Source: SZUA-100 sp965248135 (GTDB taxonomy: Bacteria; Pseudomonadota; Alphaproteobacteria; Rhizobiales; Rhizobiaceae). From it: a DNA stretch of 64,000 nucleotides. Shown here piece by piece: positions 17,475 through 26,501 of this stretch (position 1 is the first letter of the stretch; each line of letters opens with the position of its first letter). The DNA is taken from positions 186,001 to 250,000 of the forward strand of contig CBDFIN010000012.1 in NCBI GenBank assembly GCA_965248135.1, given 5' to 3'. The translations under genes and the position numbers were made by a program. Below the pieces are notes generated by a model. That model searched no databases. It saw nothing but the letters and a program-made list of their open reading frames with translations, and had not been told where the DNA came from.

Positions 17475-18842
17475 TCAGTCGCCGGGTACGCGGCCAACAA
17501 ACTCATTTCGCTCCAGCCCGTATTTACGCATCTTTTCATAGAGCGATTTCCGCGACAGGCCCAAAGCCTCATAGGTGTCTTTCAACACGCCGTTGTGAAC
17601 GCCCAGTTCGGTGGCTATTATTGTCTTTTCGAACGCCGATACCCGCTCCGCCAGGCTGCCTGCCCTGGTTTCGACCTGTCCGATATTTTCGCTAATGCCA
17701 TTTAACCCAAGCACAAATTGGTCGGCTGCATTTCGCAGTTGCCGCACATTACCCGGCCACTCGCGCGCGCTCACCATCGACAAAACAGAAGCGGGAATTT
17801 CGGCGAAATCACGGCGATAGCGCCGTGCCGCCTCGTTGGCCAGCTGAATGAAAAGCCGCGGTATATCTTCCCGGCGCATCGACAAGGGCGGAACCTGCAG
17901 GGTCATGCCGTTTAACCGGTAATACAGATCATCGCGAAAACGGCCGTGGGCGACCTCCTCTTCCAGGTCGACCTTGCTTGCGGCGATAAACCGGATATCC
18001 AATTCAACCAGCTCGTTCGAACCAAGTCTGGATATGGTTCTTTCCTCACAAACCCGCAGCAGCTTGATTTGCAGATCAGGTGGCATGATCTCGATTTCAT
18101 CAAGAAACACAGTGCCGCCACGGGCGTGTTCAAACTTGCCATACCGCGCCCGCAGCGCGCCGGGAAATGCGCCGATCTCATGGCCAAACAATTCGCTTTC
18201 CATTTGATCGGCAGGTATTGCGCCGCAATTGATGGCAACGAACGGTTTATCGGACCGTGAACTGAGCGCGTGCAGTGCCCGGGCCACCACTTCTTTGCCG
18301 GTTCCGGTTTTTCCGACGATCAAAACATCGGTGTCGGTGGGAGCGACGGCACGAATGGTTTTGCGCAGGTCGATCATCACCTGTGTTCTGCCGGTGAGCC
18401 TGGTCTCCAAGTCATCGCGATTGGTCAGACTGGAGCGCAATGCCCGGTTTTCAAGGGTCAGTCTTCGCTTGTCGATGGCCCGGCGCACTACTTCGGTCAA
18501 ATGGTCCGGCGCGAACGGTTTTTCGATAAAATCATAGGCACCAGACCGCATCGCATCGACGGCCATTTGAATATCGCCATGCCCGGTGACCAACACAACA
18601 GGCAATTCAAAATCGATCTCAAGCACTTTTTGCAGCAACTCAAAGCCACCCATATTGGGCATGCGAATATCTGAAACGACTATGCCGCGAAAATTGCGTG
18701 TTATATTTTCCAACGCTTCCACCGCAGATGCGAAGCACAGGGCTGAAAGGTCAGCAAGTTCAAATGTTTGTAATGCGGCCAGTCGCAAGTGTTCTTCATC
18801 ATCGACGAATATGATCTCCGGTGTGGCCAAGTTTATGTTCAT
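17475..18842 (-). CDS. dctD: Sigma-54-dependent response regulator, DctD
   Basis: A 455-residue NtrC-type activator. The receiver domain (about 8-125) has FVDDEEH acids and the phosphoacceptor aspartate in VVSDIRMP. The AAA+ domain (about 150-380) has Walker A GKTGTGKE, Walker B GGTVFLDEIE and arginine-finger regions. The C-terminal Fis-type helix-turn-helix ends the protein (ALGLSRKSLYEKMRKYGL). The sigma-54 contact loop, usually GAFTGA, reads GAFPGA here; I believe some DctD proteins share this, but could not check. The start overlaps the dctB stop by four bases. It should activate the dctP promoter at 17307. Confidence 0.93.
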   Translation of the reverse strand: MNINLATPEIIFVDDEEHLRLAALQTFELADLSALCFASAVEALENITRNFRGIVVSDIRMPNMGGFELLQKVLEIDFELPVVLVTGHGDIQMAVDAMRSGAYDFIEKPFAPDHLTEVVRRAIDKRRLTLENRALRSSLTNRDDLETRLTGRTQVMIDLRKTIRAVAPTDTDVLIVGKTGTGKEVVARALHALSSRSDKPFVAINCGAIPADQMESELFGHEIGAFPGALRARYGKFEHARGGTVFLDEIEIMPPDLQIKLLRVCEERTISRLGSNELVELDIRFIAASKVDLEEEVAHGRFRDDLYYRLNGMTLQVPPLSMRREDIPRLFIQLANEAARRYRRDFAEIPASVLSMVSAREWPGNVRQLRNAADQFVLGLNGISENIGQVETRAGSLAERVSAFEKTIIATELGVHNGVLKDTYEALGLSRKSLYEKMRKYGLERNEFVGRVPGD

Positions 18843-20677
18843 TCAGCCGCAGTCTTTATCGAGTGTAATTTTGCCAGGCCGACAGTAAATACCGCACCGC
18901 CTTCAAGATGGTTGGCCGCAGTTAAACTGCCACCAAAATCCTGGACAATATTGTATGAAATAGAAAGGCCCAGACCCAGACCTTTGTTGACATCCTTGGT
19001 GGTGAAAAAGGGATCGAAAACCTGTCGGATTATCTCATCATCAATTCCCGGCCCATAATCCCGCACATTGATATTGACCTTGTTATCCAGCACCTCAACA
19101 TCGACATGGACCGTGTTGCCCGGGTGTTTTTCCATGGCATCCAGTGCATTGCTGATAAGGTTGATCAAGACCTGTTGCAACCGTACAAGACCGGCTTTGA
19201 CGGTGAGATCGGGATCAAACGGTTCCACCACCAGTTCCACCCCGGCATTACGCAGCCGGGCACTTAAGATGCGGGTTGCAACTTCAATAGCGTCCAGCAA
19301 TTTGGCACCATCGACCTTTTGTTTGGGGCGGCGGGCAAAATTCTTCAGATGATTACCCAGTTCAGCCATACGATCGGCCATTTCGGATATTCTCCTGATG
19401 TTTTCGCTCGCCTTTTCTGTTTTATCCCGTTGCAGATAAGTGCGGGCGTTGTCGGCATATGATTTTACCGCTGCAAGCGGCTGGTTAAGTTCATGAGAAA
19501 GGGCCGCCGACATCTGCCCCAGAGCAGCAAGTTTACCGGCTTGAATGAGCTCTTGTTGGGTTGAGCGCAGTCGTTCTTCCGCTTGCGTGCGCTCTTCCAC
19601 TTCGCGTTTGAGATTGTGATTGGCCTCATTTAGATCATGGGTGCGCAAAACAACCCGATTTTCAAGTTCATCCTGGGTCTGTTTTTGCAATTCGATGCTG
19701 CGCATCAATCGAGCCCGCCGTTGCAGCACCAGCCCACCTGCCAGAAATGCCAACAAGATCAGCAGCAGTACAATAGCCATGGTTGTCAGTGTTCTGCCGG
19801 TGGCGATGGCCTTTGGGGTCAGAACCTGCAACTGCCATCCGGCATCTTCCATAAAGACTTCGCTGACAATAAACCTTTGCGGATTACCATCGACCGGGAT
19901 TGTCATAATGAAGCCGCCATCATCGGACCCCGATCCGGTGACACGAATCGGCAATTTTTTCAGTCTGTCGAGCGGATAGCGCCTTGAACTGGTGATCTCT
20001 CTGATCGATTTATCAGACAGGGGATGGATCAATCCAAACAGCCATTCGGCCTCGCTGGTCATGAACATGATGCCGTTTTTGTCTGTCACGATGACTTGCG
20101 TCTTCGAGCTTCGCCAGCTTTCCTCCAGGTTTTCGACCCCGATCTTAACCGCGACAACCCCGGTAGTTTTTCCCTCGTCGCGCACCGGAGCAGAAAAATA
20201 ATACCCTCGCACCAATGACGAAATGCCGAGTGCGAAAAACCGCGCCTCTTTTCCCGCCAGCGCGTCAATAAAATAGGGCCGGTAGTTAAAGTTCTGGCCG
20301 ATGAAGGAGAAGGACTGATTGTGATTGCTTGATGCAAGCGTCAAACCTTGCTGGTTCAAGACATAGACATCGGAAGCACCCACATTTTTGGCAATTTCTT
20401 CCAACTCGGTGTTAACCCTGCCAACCAGCGATACATCGTCGGGGTGTTTTAATAAAAGCCTGATATCGTCCTTATCAGCGACCAGTTTGGGGACCAGTTC
20501 AAACCGCATCAATGCGCCGCGCAAACCGGCCACCACCAGCCGCAGCGTGCTTTCATTCTGCAGTGCTGCCTGTCTTAAAAAATAACGTTCGGTTATTGCG
20601 TAACCATACCAGCCAGCGGTCAGCAGCAAGACCGATATGAGCAATTGGCTCAGGCGATAATTCTTCAAAAGGTTCAT
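18839..20677 (-). CDS. dctB: Sensor histidine kinase, DctB
   Basis: A 612-residue sensor. A helix near residues 10-30 and another near 290-315 enclose a periplasmic double-PAS sensing domain (FNYRPYFIDALAGKEARFFALG, near 130-155, is typical). A coiled coil of about 320-385 leads to the phosphoacceptor histidine in ALSHELNQPLAAVKSYADNA (about 395). The ATPase domain has N-box NLISNALDAMEKHPG, then DYGPGID, FFTTKDVNKGLGLGLS. The family senses C4-dicarboxylates directly or with the transporter. It lies first in an operon with dctD. Confidence 0.93.
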   Translation of the reverse strand: MNLLKNYRLSQLLISVLLLTAGWYGYAITERYFLRQAALQNESTLRLVVAGLRGALMRFELVPKLVADKDDIRLLLKHPDDVSLVGRVNTELEEIAKNVGASDVYVLNQQGLTLASSNHNQSFSFIGQNFNYRPYFIDALAGKEARFFALGISSLVRGYYFSAPVRDEGKTTGVVAVKIGVENLEESWRSSKTQVIVTDKNGIMFMTSEAEWLFGLIHPLSDKSIREITSSRRYPLDRLKKLPIRVTGSGSDDGGFIMTIPVDGNPQRFIVSEVFMEDAGWQLQVLTPKAIATGRTLTTMAIVLLLILLAFLAGGLVLQRRARLMRSIELQKQTQDELENRVVLRTHDLNEANHNLKREVEERTQAEERLRSTQQELIQAGKLAALGQMSAALSHELNQPLAAVKSYADNARTYLQRDKTEKASENIRRISEMADRMAELGNHLKNFARRPKQKVDGAKLLDAIEVATRILSARLRNAGVELVVEPFDPDLTVKAGLVRLQQVLINLISNALDAMEKHPGNTVHVDVEVLDNKVNINVRDYGPGIDDEIIRQVFDPFFTTKDVNKGLGLGLSISYNIVQDFGGSLTAANHLEGGAVFTVGLAKLHSIKTAAE

Positions 20678-21012
20678 TGGTCGAGCATATCACTGCCTGA
20701 TAGTGATTGGCAAAGCCATGGATGATATAGCTGGACACCTTCAAAATGATTCGATCAGTACTCTCTTCGCTCACGGCGGGCGCTGCCCGGGCCTTTGCGG
20801 GGGCGGCACAAAGGCGCCGGTCGCTGTGCGCTCCTGATGAGCCATGATTACTTTAAAGTAATCATGCTATACCAACTGCAACAAGGATCAACCTGTGCCA
20901 TCGTCATTTGCCGACTTGATCGGCGGACCTTTAGCAGAACAATTGGGACTTGTGGCCAAAGGTTGGCCGGTCAAGCGGGCCAATGACGCCTGGTTTTTTG
21001 GTGAGCCAAATC
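20678..21012. other. Intergenic stretch between dctB and the M19 dipeptidase-like gene
   Basis: Apart from the dispersed repeat at 20730-20872, I see no gene or other structure in these 335 bases. The dctB promoter should lie in the first part; 20873-21012 only carries the downstream flank of the leftward dipeptidase gene. Confidence 0.5.
20730..20872 (+). repeat. Dispersed intergenic repeat, copy 2
   Basis: A 143-base element from GCTGGACACC to CATGCTATAC. It aligns without gaps to 35047-35189 with about ten mismatches. The centre is GC-rich (GGCGGGCGCTGCCCGGGC), and near the right end (20843-20866) lies a perfect 24-base palindrome centred on CTTTAAAG. It has no open frame of note. Confidence 0.85.
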
Positions 21013-22011
21013 TCACTGACCAGCGGCCCAGACTTTTTCTGCAACGCGGCGAAAGTTACCACCGAGGATACCGCAGATATCATCATCCCCAAAGCCATCG
21101 CCAGCCAGCAATTCTGCAAGTGCCGGAAGCTGTGCCGGGCCGGCATGTTTGATACCGGGAGTATCGTATTGTTGCCCATTTGGCCAAAAGTCCGGCCGGC
21201 TTTGCAAAATTGTGCCCACGTCTATTTCAAGTTTCGGCGAATAGTCGAGTCCGATGCCCACGTGGTCGGCTCCTACAAGGTCGCTGACATGGCGGATGTG
21301 GCGCATAAGGGCTTGGTTGTCATCGACATTATCACCCAGGAATATTCCCATACCATTGATGCCGACCACCCCACCAGTTCGGGCGCATCGGGTGATTTGA
21401 TCATCATCGATATTGCGCTGATGCGACCAGATGGCGGTCGGGTTGGAATGGCTGAAGACCACCGGCTGCGATGACCGATCGATTACTTCCATCGAAGTTT
21501 TGTGACCCGCATGGGAACAATCAACTATTATTCCAAGCCGGTTCATTTCCTCGACAATTGCCCGGCCGAATTCGCTTAAGCCGGCATCATCATCATGACA
21601 ACCGCCCGCCGCCGCATTATTCAAATTATAGGCAAATAGCATCTGCCGCACACCGAGCGTATGGTATACGCCGAGCATATTGATATCGCCGTTTAACGCA
21701 TTCATGCCTTCAATATCGAACGAAACCGCCAGTCTGCCGCTTTGCTTTGCCCGTTCAATTTCGGCGATTGATCCGACCACCGCAAACCGGTCTGTGTGGT
21801 CGTATAACCAACGCCGATAGGCGGCGAGCGTCGCCAGCGTTTGTTGCCAGTCCATAACGTCGAAGCCGACATTGATGCTGACATAATTGACGCCGCTGAC
21901 CCGCCATTCCTCAAGCAGCGAAAGATCAACGGAAGCGCTTGGGAAGACGCCCGCATGAGCATCCCACACAATCTGTTCGGCACAAGGTTTTATCACTGGC
22001 TGTCTTGTCAT
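21013..22011 (-). CDS. Membrane dipeptidase-like protein (peptidase M19)
   Basis: An M19 (renal dipeptidase) family metallohydrolase. Recognisable pieces are FDIEGMNAL (bridging glutamate), LTYN-type ML FAYNLNNAAAGGC, VDCSHAGHKTSMEVI (histidine), PVVFSHSNP (histidine) and HVGIGLDYS (aspartate). The first metal motif, normally HxD, reads DAHAG, so that aspartate is a glycine. The ATG at 22011 has GGGAGG seven bases upstream; an earlier ATG at 22029 overlaps the PhzF-like stop. The gene is coupled to the PhzF-like gene, and both precede an ABC transporter on the same strand. It may act on a D-amino acid or dipeptide substrate. Confidence 0.85.
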   Translation of the reverse strand: MTRQPVIKPCAEQIVWDAHAGVFPSASVDLSLLEEWRVSGVNYVSINVGFDVMDWQQTLATLAAYRRWLYDHTDRFAVVGSIAEIERAKQSGRLAVSFDIEGMNALNGDINMLGVYHTLGVRQMLFAYNLNNAAAGGCHDDDAGLSEFGRAIVEEMNRLGIIVDCSHAGHKTSMEVIDRSSQPVVFSHSNPTAIWSHQRNIDDDQITRCARTGGVVGINGMGIFLGDNVDDNQALMRHIRHVSDLVGADHVGIGLDYSPKLEIDVGTILQSRPDFWPNGQQYDTPGIKHAGPAQLPALAELLAGDGFGDDDICGILGGNFRRVAEKVWAAGQ

Positions 22012-22028
22012 ATTGGCTACCTCCCGCA

Positions 22029-22955
22029 TCAGCCTTCAAGCGACGGCAGACGCAATTCGCCTTCCAGCACTTTGGTGGCTACACCGCCCACCTGCAGCCG
22101 GTCAATAGCACCATTACTCATCGTAACAATCGAATGAAGAGTGCTTGGACGTTCAATCTCGATACCCTGTTCGGCGACGACAATGATTTTGCCCTCATGG
22201 GTTTCTGCCACCAAATTGTGATGGACGAGATAGGCCGTCAACGCCGCATTGGTGGTGCCGGCGGCGGCCGATTCGGCCACGCCAACCGCTGGACAGAAAT
22301 CACGAACATGAATTTGCGCGCCGGGTCTTTCAACTTCCAGGCAAAATATCGCAACGGTTTCAAAGCCGTGCTCGTGGCAATAGTGCGCCAGGGCGGCAAA
22401 ATCAGGCGTAATGCGGCGCATGGCGTCAAGCCCGGTAACCGGGATAACCAAATGAACAAAGTCACCAATTGCGGTTTCAAACGGCAGCTCGAGGTGAAAA
22501 TCGGCGACAGCAATGCCAAGCAGGCCCGCCAGAATTTTCCGGTCGGGCTCATCACGGCGAAATTCTGGTGGCCGGATATCGAGCATCACACTGGCCCGGC
22601 CATCTGACCGGCGGTGTAACTCCACCGCCGCGGTGGCTGCCGGCAGCACCAGTTCGGCGGAAATATGGTCATCGCCGTTCCAGTTGAGCACACCACGTTC
22701 GAGCATTAAGGTCATCAGACATATCGTGCCGTGGCCGCACATCGGATATTCACGAACCGTTGACTGAAAGCGAGCGGAAATCCTGTTGCCATCGTGGCCG
22801 GCAACAAAACAGGTGGCCGGAAAACCCAATTCCCGGGCGATTTTCAGCCTTGTTTGTGCAGAAAGACCAGCCGCATTTGAAACTATTGCCGCCTGGCTGC
22901 CCCCAAAAGCCAAATCGGAAAAAGCATCGTAAAGAGCGAAAGGCAGCGATGTCAT
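22029..22955 (-). CDS. PhzF-family isomerase-like protein
   Basis: A 308-residue two-lobed protein of the PhzF/epimerase fold. The first lobe has DAFSDLAFGGSQAAIV and REYPMCGHGTI; the second has FCPAVGVAESAAAGTTNAAL, all matching PhzF blocks. The catalytic glutamate of PhzF, in an SET-F segment after the first helix, is missing here (GFPATCFVAG), so the classical isomerase chemistry is doubtful. The stop overlaps the start region of the dipeptidase-like gene. Substrate unknown; relatives include amino-acid epimerases and isomerases. Confidence 0.82.
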   Translation of the reverse strand: MTSLPFALYDAFSDLAFGGSQAAIVSNAAGLSAQTRLKIARELGFPATCFVAGHDGNRISARFQSTVREYPMCGHGTICLMTLMLERGVLNWNGDDHISAELVLPAATAAVELHRRSDGRASVMLDIRPPEFRRDEPDRKILAGLLGIAVADFHLELPFETAIGDFVHLVIPVTGLDAMRRITPDFAALAHYCHEHGFETVAIFCLEVERPGAQIHVRDFCPAVGVAESAAAGTTNAALTAYLVHHNLVAETHEGKIIVVAEQGIEIERPSTLHSIVTMSNGAIDRLQVGGVATKVLEGELRLPSLEG

Positions 22956-23079
22956 GGCGCGATCCTGATCAACTCGGAACTAGTCACATTATTGGCTTTT
23001 GAAAAAGTTGCAATGGTGATTTTTGCGCCTGATTCACCGACAGGGTGATAAACGCGCGGCTTGTACCGTGGGCCCGATA

Positions 23080-23781
23080 TCAAACACCAAGGTACCGGTC
23101 CAGCGTTGCTTTATCCTGGCGCAACGCGTCGGATGCACCTGCCCATACGATCCTGCCACGTTCGATGATGAAGTTGCGGTCAGCGATTTTCAGCAGATCG
23201 GAGAGATTTTTGTCAACCACCAGGATAGACAAGCCCTGATCACGAATACGCTTGATCGCATCCCAGATTTTACGCCGCACCAGGGGCGCCAGTCCTTCCG
23301 TTGCCTCATCCAAAATGAGCAGCGTTGGATTGGTCATCAACGCCCGGCCGATGGCCAGCATTTGTTGTTCACCGCCCGACAAAAGATTGCCCATCGAGCG
23401 GCGACGCTCTCCAAGTTCAGGGAAAAGCGCGTAAATCTTCTTCACCGTCCAGGGGTCATCGAAGCCAAGATGATTGCTGGCCGTCGCCACCAGGTTTTCC
23501 TGCAGCGACAAATTGGGGAATATCTGCCGACCTTCCGGCACCAGCCCGATACCCAGATTGGCAATCTTGAACGACAGGCGATCAACCAGTTCCACGCCCT
23601 CGAAAATAATCGACCCGCTGCTCGCCGGCACAATACCCATGATTGAATTGATGGTAGTGGTTTTGCCCATGCCATTGCGGCCAAGCAGCGTTGCTACCTG
23701 GCCCTTGGCGACCTCGAGATCAACCCCGAAAAGCGCCTGGCTATTGCCATAATGGGTGGTGAGACCGTTGATCTGGAGCAT
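23080..23781 (-). CDS. livF: Branched-chain amino-acid type ABC transporter ATPase, LivF
   Basis: A 233-residue ATPase. Walker A is GRNGMGKTT, the signature is LLSGGEQQMLAIGRAL, and Walker B is LLILDEATEGLAPL, with the LivF-typical LVPEGRQIFPNLSLQENL. One unusual position is VDKNLSDLLKIAD near the end, where a histidine or glutamine H-loop is more common; lysine-asparagine stands there. It is the last gene of the five-gene transporter operon, three bases after livG. Confidence 0.93.
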   Translation of the reverse strand: MLQINGLTTHYGNSQALFGVDLEVAKGQVATLLGRNGMGKTTTINSIMGIVPASSGSIIFEGVELVDRLSFKIANLGIGLVPEGRQIFPNLSLQENLVATASNHLGFDDPWTVKKIYALFPELGERRRSMGNLLSGGEQQMLAIGRALMTNPTLLILDEATEGLAPLVRRKIWDAIKRIRDQGLSILVVDKNLSDLLKIADRNFIIERGRIVWAGASDALRQDKATLDRYLGV

Positions 23782-23784
23782 AAC

Positions 23785-24528
23785 CTACTCCTCGCCCAGA
23801 TAGGCATGGCGCACTTGGCTATTGGCGCGAATGGCATCCGGCGATCCAGTGGCGATTATTTTGCCATAGACCAGCACCGAAATCCGGTCGGCAAGGGCAA
23901 ATACCGCATCCATGTCATGTTCGATCAGCAAGATTGTGCGTGCGCCTTTTAGTGATTTCAAGAAGTCCACCATAGTAGTGGATTCTTCCGAACCCAGACC
24001 GGCCATGGGTTCGTCAAGCAACATCAATTCGGCCTTCGAAGCCAGCGCAATGGCTATTTCCAACTGCCGGTGTTCACCATGAGAAAGCGCTGCCGCCGAT
24101 TGCTCCGCACGCTCATCAAGCCCCACTTCCCCAAGTGCTGCCAATGCCTGTTCACGCAGCCGGGTGACACTGCGGGCCGGCTTGATAAAGCGAAAGGAGT
24201 GACCGTCATGGGCCTGGATGGCGAGCGCCACATTGTCGATTATCGGCATCGACATAATCAGCGATGTGATCTGAAACGACCGGGTGATGCCAAGTTTGGC
24301 GCGGGCGTATGCCGGCATGCGGGTGATGTTGGCCCCGTTGAGCCGTATCTCCCCCTGATCAGGTTTGAGCACGCCGGAAAGTTGAGAAATCAGGGTGGTT
24401 TTTCCCGCACCGTTGGGCCCGATGATGGCATGCAATTCGCCTTTTTTCACTTCAAGGTCGACATTGTCGGTTGCTGCCACACCACCGAAACTTTTTCGAA
24501 GCTTTGATACTTCCAGCAAGGTCGTCAT
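23785..24528 (-). CDS. livG: Branched-chain amino-acid type ABC transporter ATPase, LivG
   Basis: A 247-residue ATPase. Walker A is GPNGAGKTTL, the signature is ALSHGEHRQLEIAIAL, and Walker B is LMLLDEPMAGLGSEE, followed by the H-loop LIEHDMDAVF. The Q-loop region carries the LivG-type GITRSFQITSLIMSMPIIDNVALA. It pairs with LivF as the cytoplasmic motor. The ATG sits two bases from the livM stop. Confidence 0.94.
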   Translation of the reverse strand: MTTLLEVSKLRKSFGGVAATDNVDLEVKKGELHAIIGPNGAGKTTLISQLSGVLKPDQGEIRLNGANITRMPAYARAKLGITRSFQITSLIMSMPIIDNVALAIQAHDGHSFRFIKPARSVTRLREQALAALGEVGLDERAEQSAAALSHGEHRQLEIAIALASKAELMLLDEPMAGLGSEESTTMVDFLKSLKGARTILLIEHDMDAVFALADRISVLVYGKIIATGSPDAIRANSQVRHAYLGEE

Positions 24529-24529
24529 C

Positions 24530-25498
24530 TCAGCGCTCCTTGCCGGTTAGCAAGCCCATCAAGCCGCCGCGCACAAACAGCACAACGATAATCAGCATTA
24601 GACCGAACGGTAGATGCCAATAGATGGTGAAACTGGAGAGGATTTCCTCAAGCAGAATAAATATCATTGAACCGAGAACCGGGCCTAGCGTCGTTCCCGC
24701 ACCACCCAGAATGACCATGAATATCAATTCACCCGACCGGGTCCAGCCCATCATTTCCGGTGAAATAAAGGTGGTGAAATTGCCCAAAAGTGCGCCGGCA
24801 AAACCACACATTGCACCAGAAATCACATAGGCTGTCAGCCGGTATAAATAGGTGTTGTAACCAAGCGTCACCATGCGTTCATTGTTGTCCTTGGCACCTT
24901 GCAGCACCATGCCGAAACGCGAGCGAACGATGGTTCGCACGATAAATATTACCGCAATCAACGAAACATAACTGACCAGATAAAGCTGCAGTGGCTGGTC
25001 GAGATTGGCCGCCGGTAACTCCGAGCGAATGTCGATCACCAGTCCATCGTCACCGCCATAGGTTTCCATTGACACAAACAAAAAGAAGATCATTTGCGCA
25101 AAGGCCATGGTGATCATGATGAAATAAACCCCCTTGGTGCGCAGACAAATGGCGCCAGTGACAAGCGCAAACAATGCCGAGATGATCACCGCCAGCGCCA
25201 CATGGAACAAACCGCTATAGGAGGCGATCGCATCCCACTCACCATAAGTGCCATGATAGACGGGAATGCCGACACAATAGGCCCCTATTCCGATAAAAGC
25301 GGCGTGGCCGAACGACACCAAGCCGCCATAGCCAAGAATAAAATTGAGGCTAACGGCCGCAATCGCCAGAATAACGAGGCGACTGGCGAGGTCGAGATAG
25401 AACAATTGGCCGGACCAAAATAGCAACGGCGGCACAATTGCCAGCAATATCAAAACAGCAATGGTTATCCGACCGGTCCGGTCTTTAGCCCCAAACAT
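24530..25498 (-). CDS. livM: Branched-chain amino-acid type ABC transporter permease, LivM
   Basis: A 322-residue membrane protein with eight to ten helices. SLNFILGYGGLVSFGHAAFIGIGAY near residue 50 is the LivM hallmark, and GVYFIMITMAFAQMIFF and GKDNNERM-like GAKDNNERMVTLGYN carry the ATPase-contact loop. It follows livH directly. Confidence 0.94.
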   Translation of the reverse strand: MFGAKDRTGRITIAVLILLAIVPPLLFWSGQLFYLDLASRLVILAIAAVSLNFILGYGGLVSFGHAAFIGIGAYCVGIPVYHGTYGEWDAIASYSGLFHVALAVIISALFALVTGAICLRTKGVYFIMITMAFAQMIFFLFVSMETYGGDDGLVIDIRSELPAANLDQPLQLYLVSYVSLIAVIFIVRTIVRSRFGMVLQGAKDNNERMVTLGYNTYLYRLTAYVISGAMCGFAGALLGNFTTFISPEMMGWTRSGELIFMVILGGAGTTLGPVLGSMIFILLEEILSSFTIYWHLPFGLMLIIVVLFVRGGLMGLLTGKER

Positions 25499-26422
25499 TC
25501 AGCGCACCTTCGGAGGAAACAGGCCCTGGGGGCGGAAAGCCAAAATTAGGGCCATGAGTATGTAAATAAGCATTGCGGAAACCGCCGGAGCTGATGTTTC
25601 CGCTGCTTCCGTGCTCATCACCAGCGTGAACAGATCGTCCAAAAAAGATCGGCCCAGCGTATCAATCAGGCCAACAATCAACGCCCCGATAAAAGCGCCT
25701 TTCATTGAGCCGATACCACCGATGATTATGACCACAAAGGCGGTGATGATGATTTCGCTGCCCATACCAATGGAGGCCTCGGTGATCGGTGAAATCAGCA
25801 TGCCCGCAAGACCGGCCAGCACCGCTCCTAGGGCAAATACCAGACCGAAAAGCAACTGAATATTGATGCCGAGCGCCGAGACCATCGTTCGGTTTGAAGC
25901 GCCAGCGCGGATCAGCATGCCGAGCCTGGTGTGGTTGACCAGCCAAAACAGACCCGATGCAACCGCAAGGCCGGTGCCGATGATCAACAGCCGAAAGGTC
26001 GGCACCACAACACCATTGAACAATTCTAGTTGGCCATCCAGCCACAACGGCAATGGCACCGCGAAACCAGCCGGCCCCCAAATCAGATGGGCAAGAGTAT
26101 CGATTACCAAAATGAGGCCAAAGGTCGCCAAAACCTGGTCGAGATGATCACGCTCATAGAGATAGCGCGCCACACCGCGTTCGACCGCATATCCGGCAAC
26201 CGCTGTCACCGGCAGGGCCAACAGCATGGCCAAAAGATAATTGCCGGTCGCAAGGGTAAGCGTCGCGCAGACAAAGGCGCCGATCATATAAAGCGAACCA
26301 TGGGCCAGATTGACAAAATCGAGAATGCCAAAAACCAGGGTCAAACCCGAAGCAAGCAAAAACAACAGCAAGCCCAGTTGCAAGCCGTTGAGCGTCTGGA
26401 TGAACAGGAGTGTTACGTCCAC
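25499..26422 (-). CDS. livH: Branched-chain amino-acid type ABC transporter permease, LivH
   Basis: A 307-residue membrane protein. The N-terminal QTLNGLQLGLLLFLLASGLTLVFGILDFVNLAHGSLYMIGAF block is diagnostic for LivH, and RAGASNRTMVSALGIN is the cytoplasmic coupling loop. It lies 79 bases downstream of the binding-protein gene and abuts livM. Confidence 0.94.
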   Translation of the reverse strand: MDVTLLFIQTLNGLQLGLLLFLLASGLTLVFGILDFVNLAHGSLYMIGAFVCATLTLATGNYLLAMLLALPVTAVAGYAVERGVARYLYERDHLDQVLATFGLILVIDTLAHLIWGPAGFAVPLPLWLDGQLELFNGVVVPTFRLLIIGTGLAVASGLFWLVNHTRLGMLIRAGASNRTMVSALGINIQLLFGLVFALGAVLAGLAGMLISPITEASIGMGSEIIITAFVVIIIGGIGSMKGAFIGALIVGLIDTLGRSFLDDLFTLVMSTEAAETSAPAVSAMLIYILMALILAFRPQGLFPPKVR

Positions 26423-26501
26423 TTTAGCCGGGTCCGAAGTCTCGTTGTCTCAATCTGCCGGAGCCAATGAGCCCCGGCGGATATTTCGAATAACGTACCG
26501 C

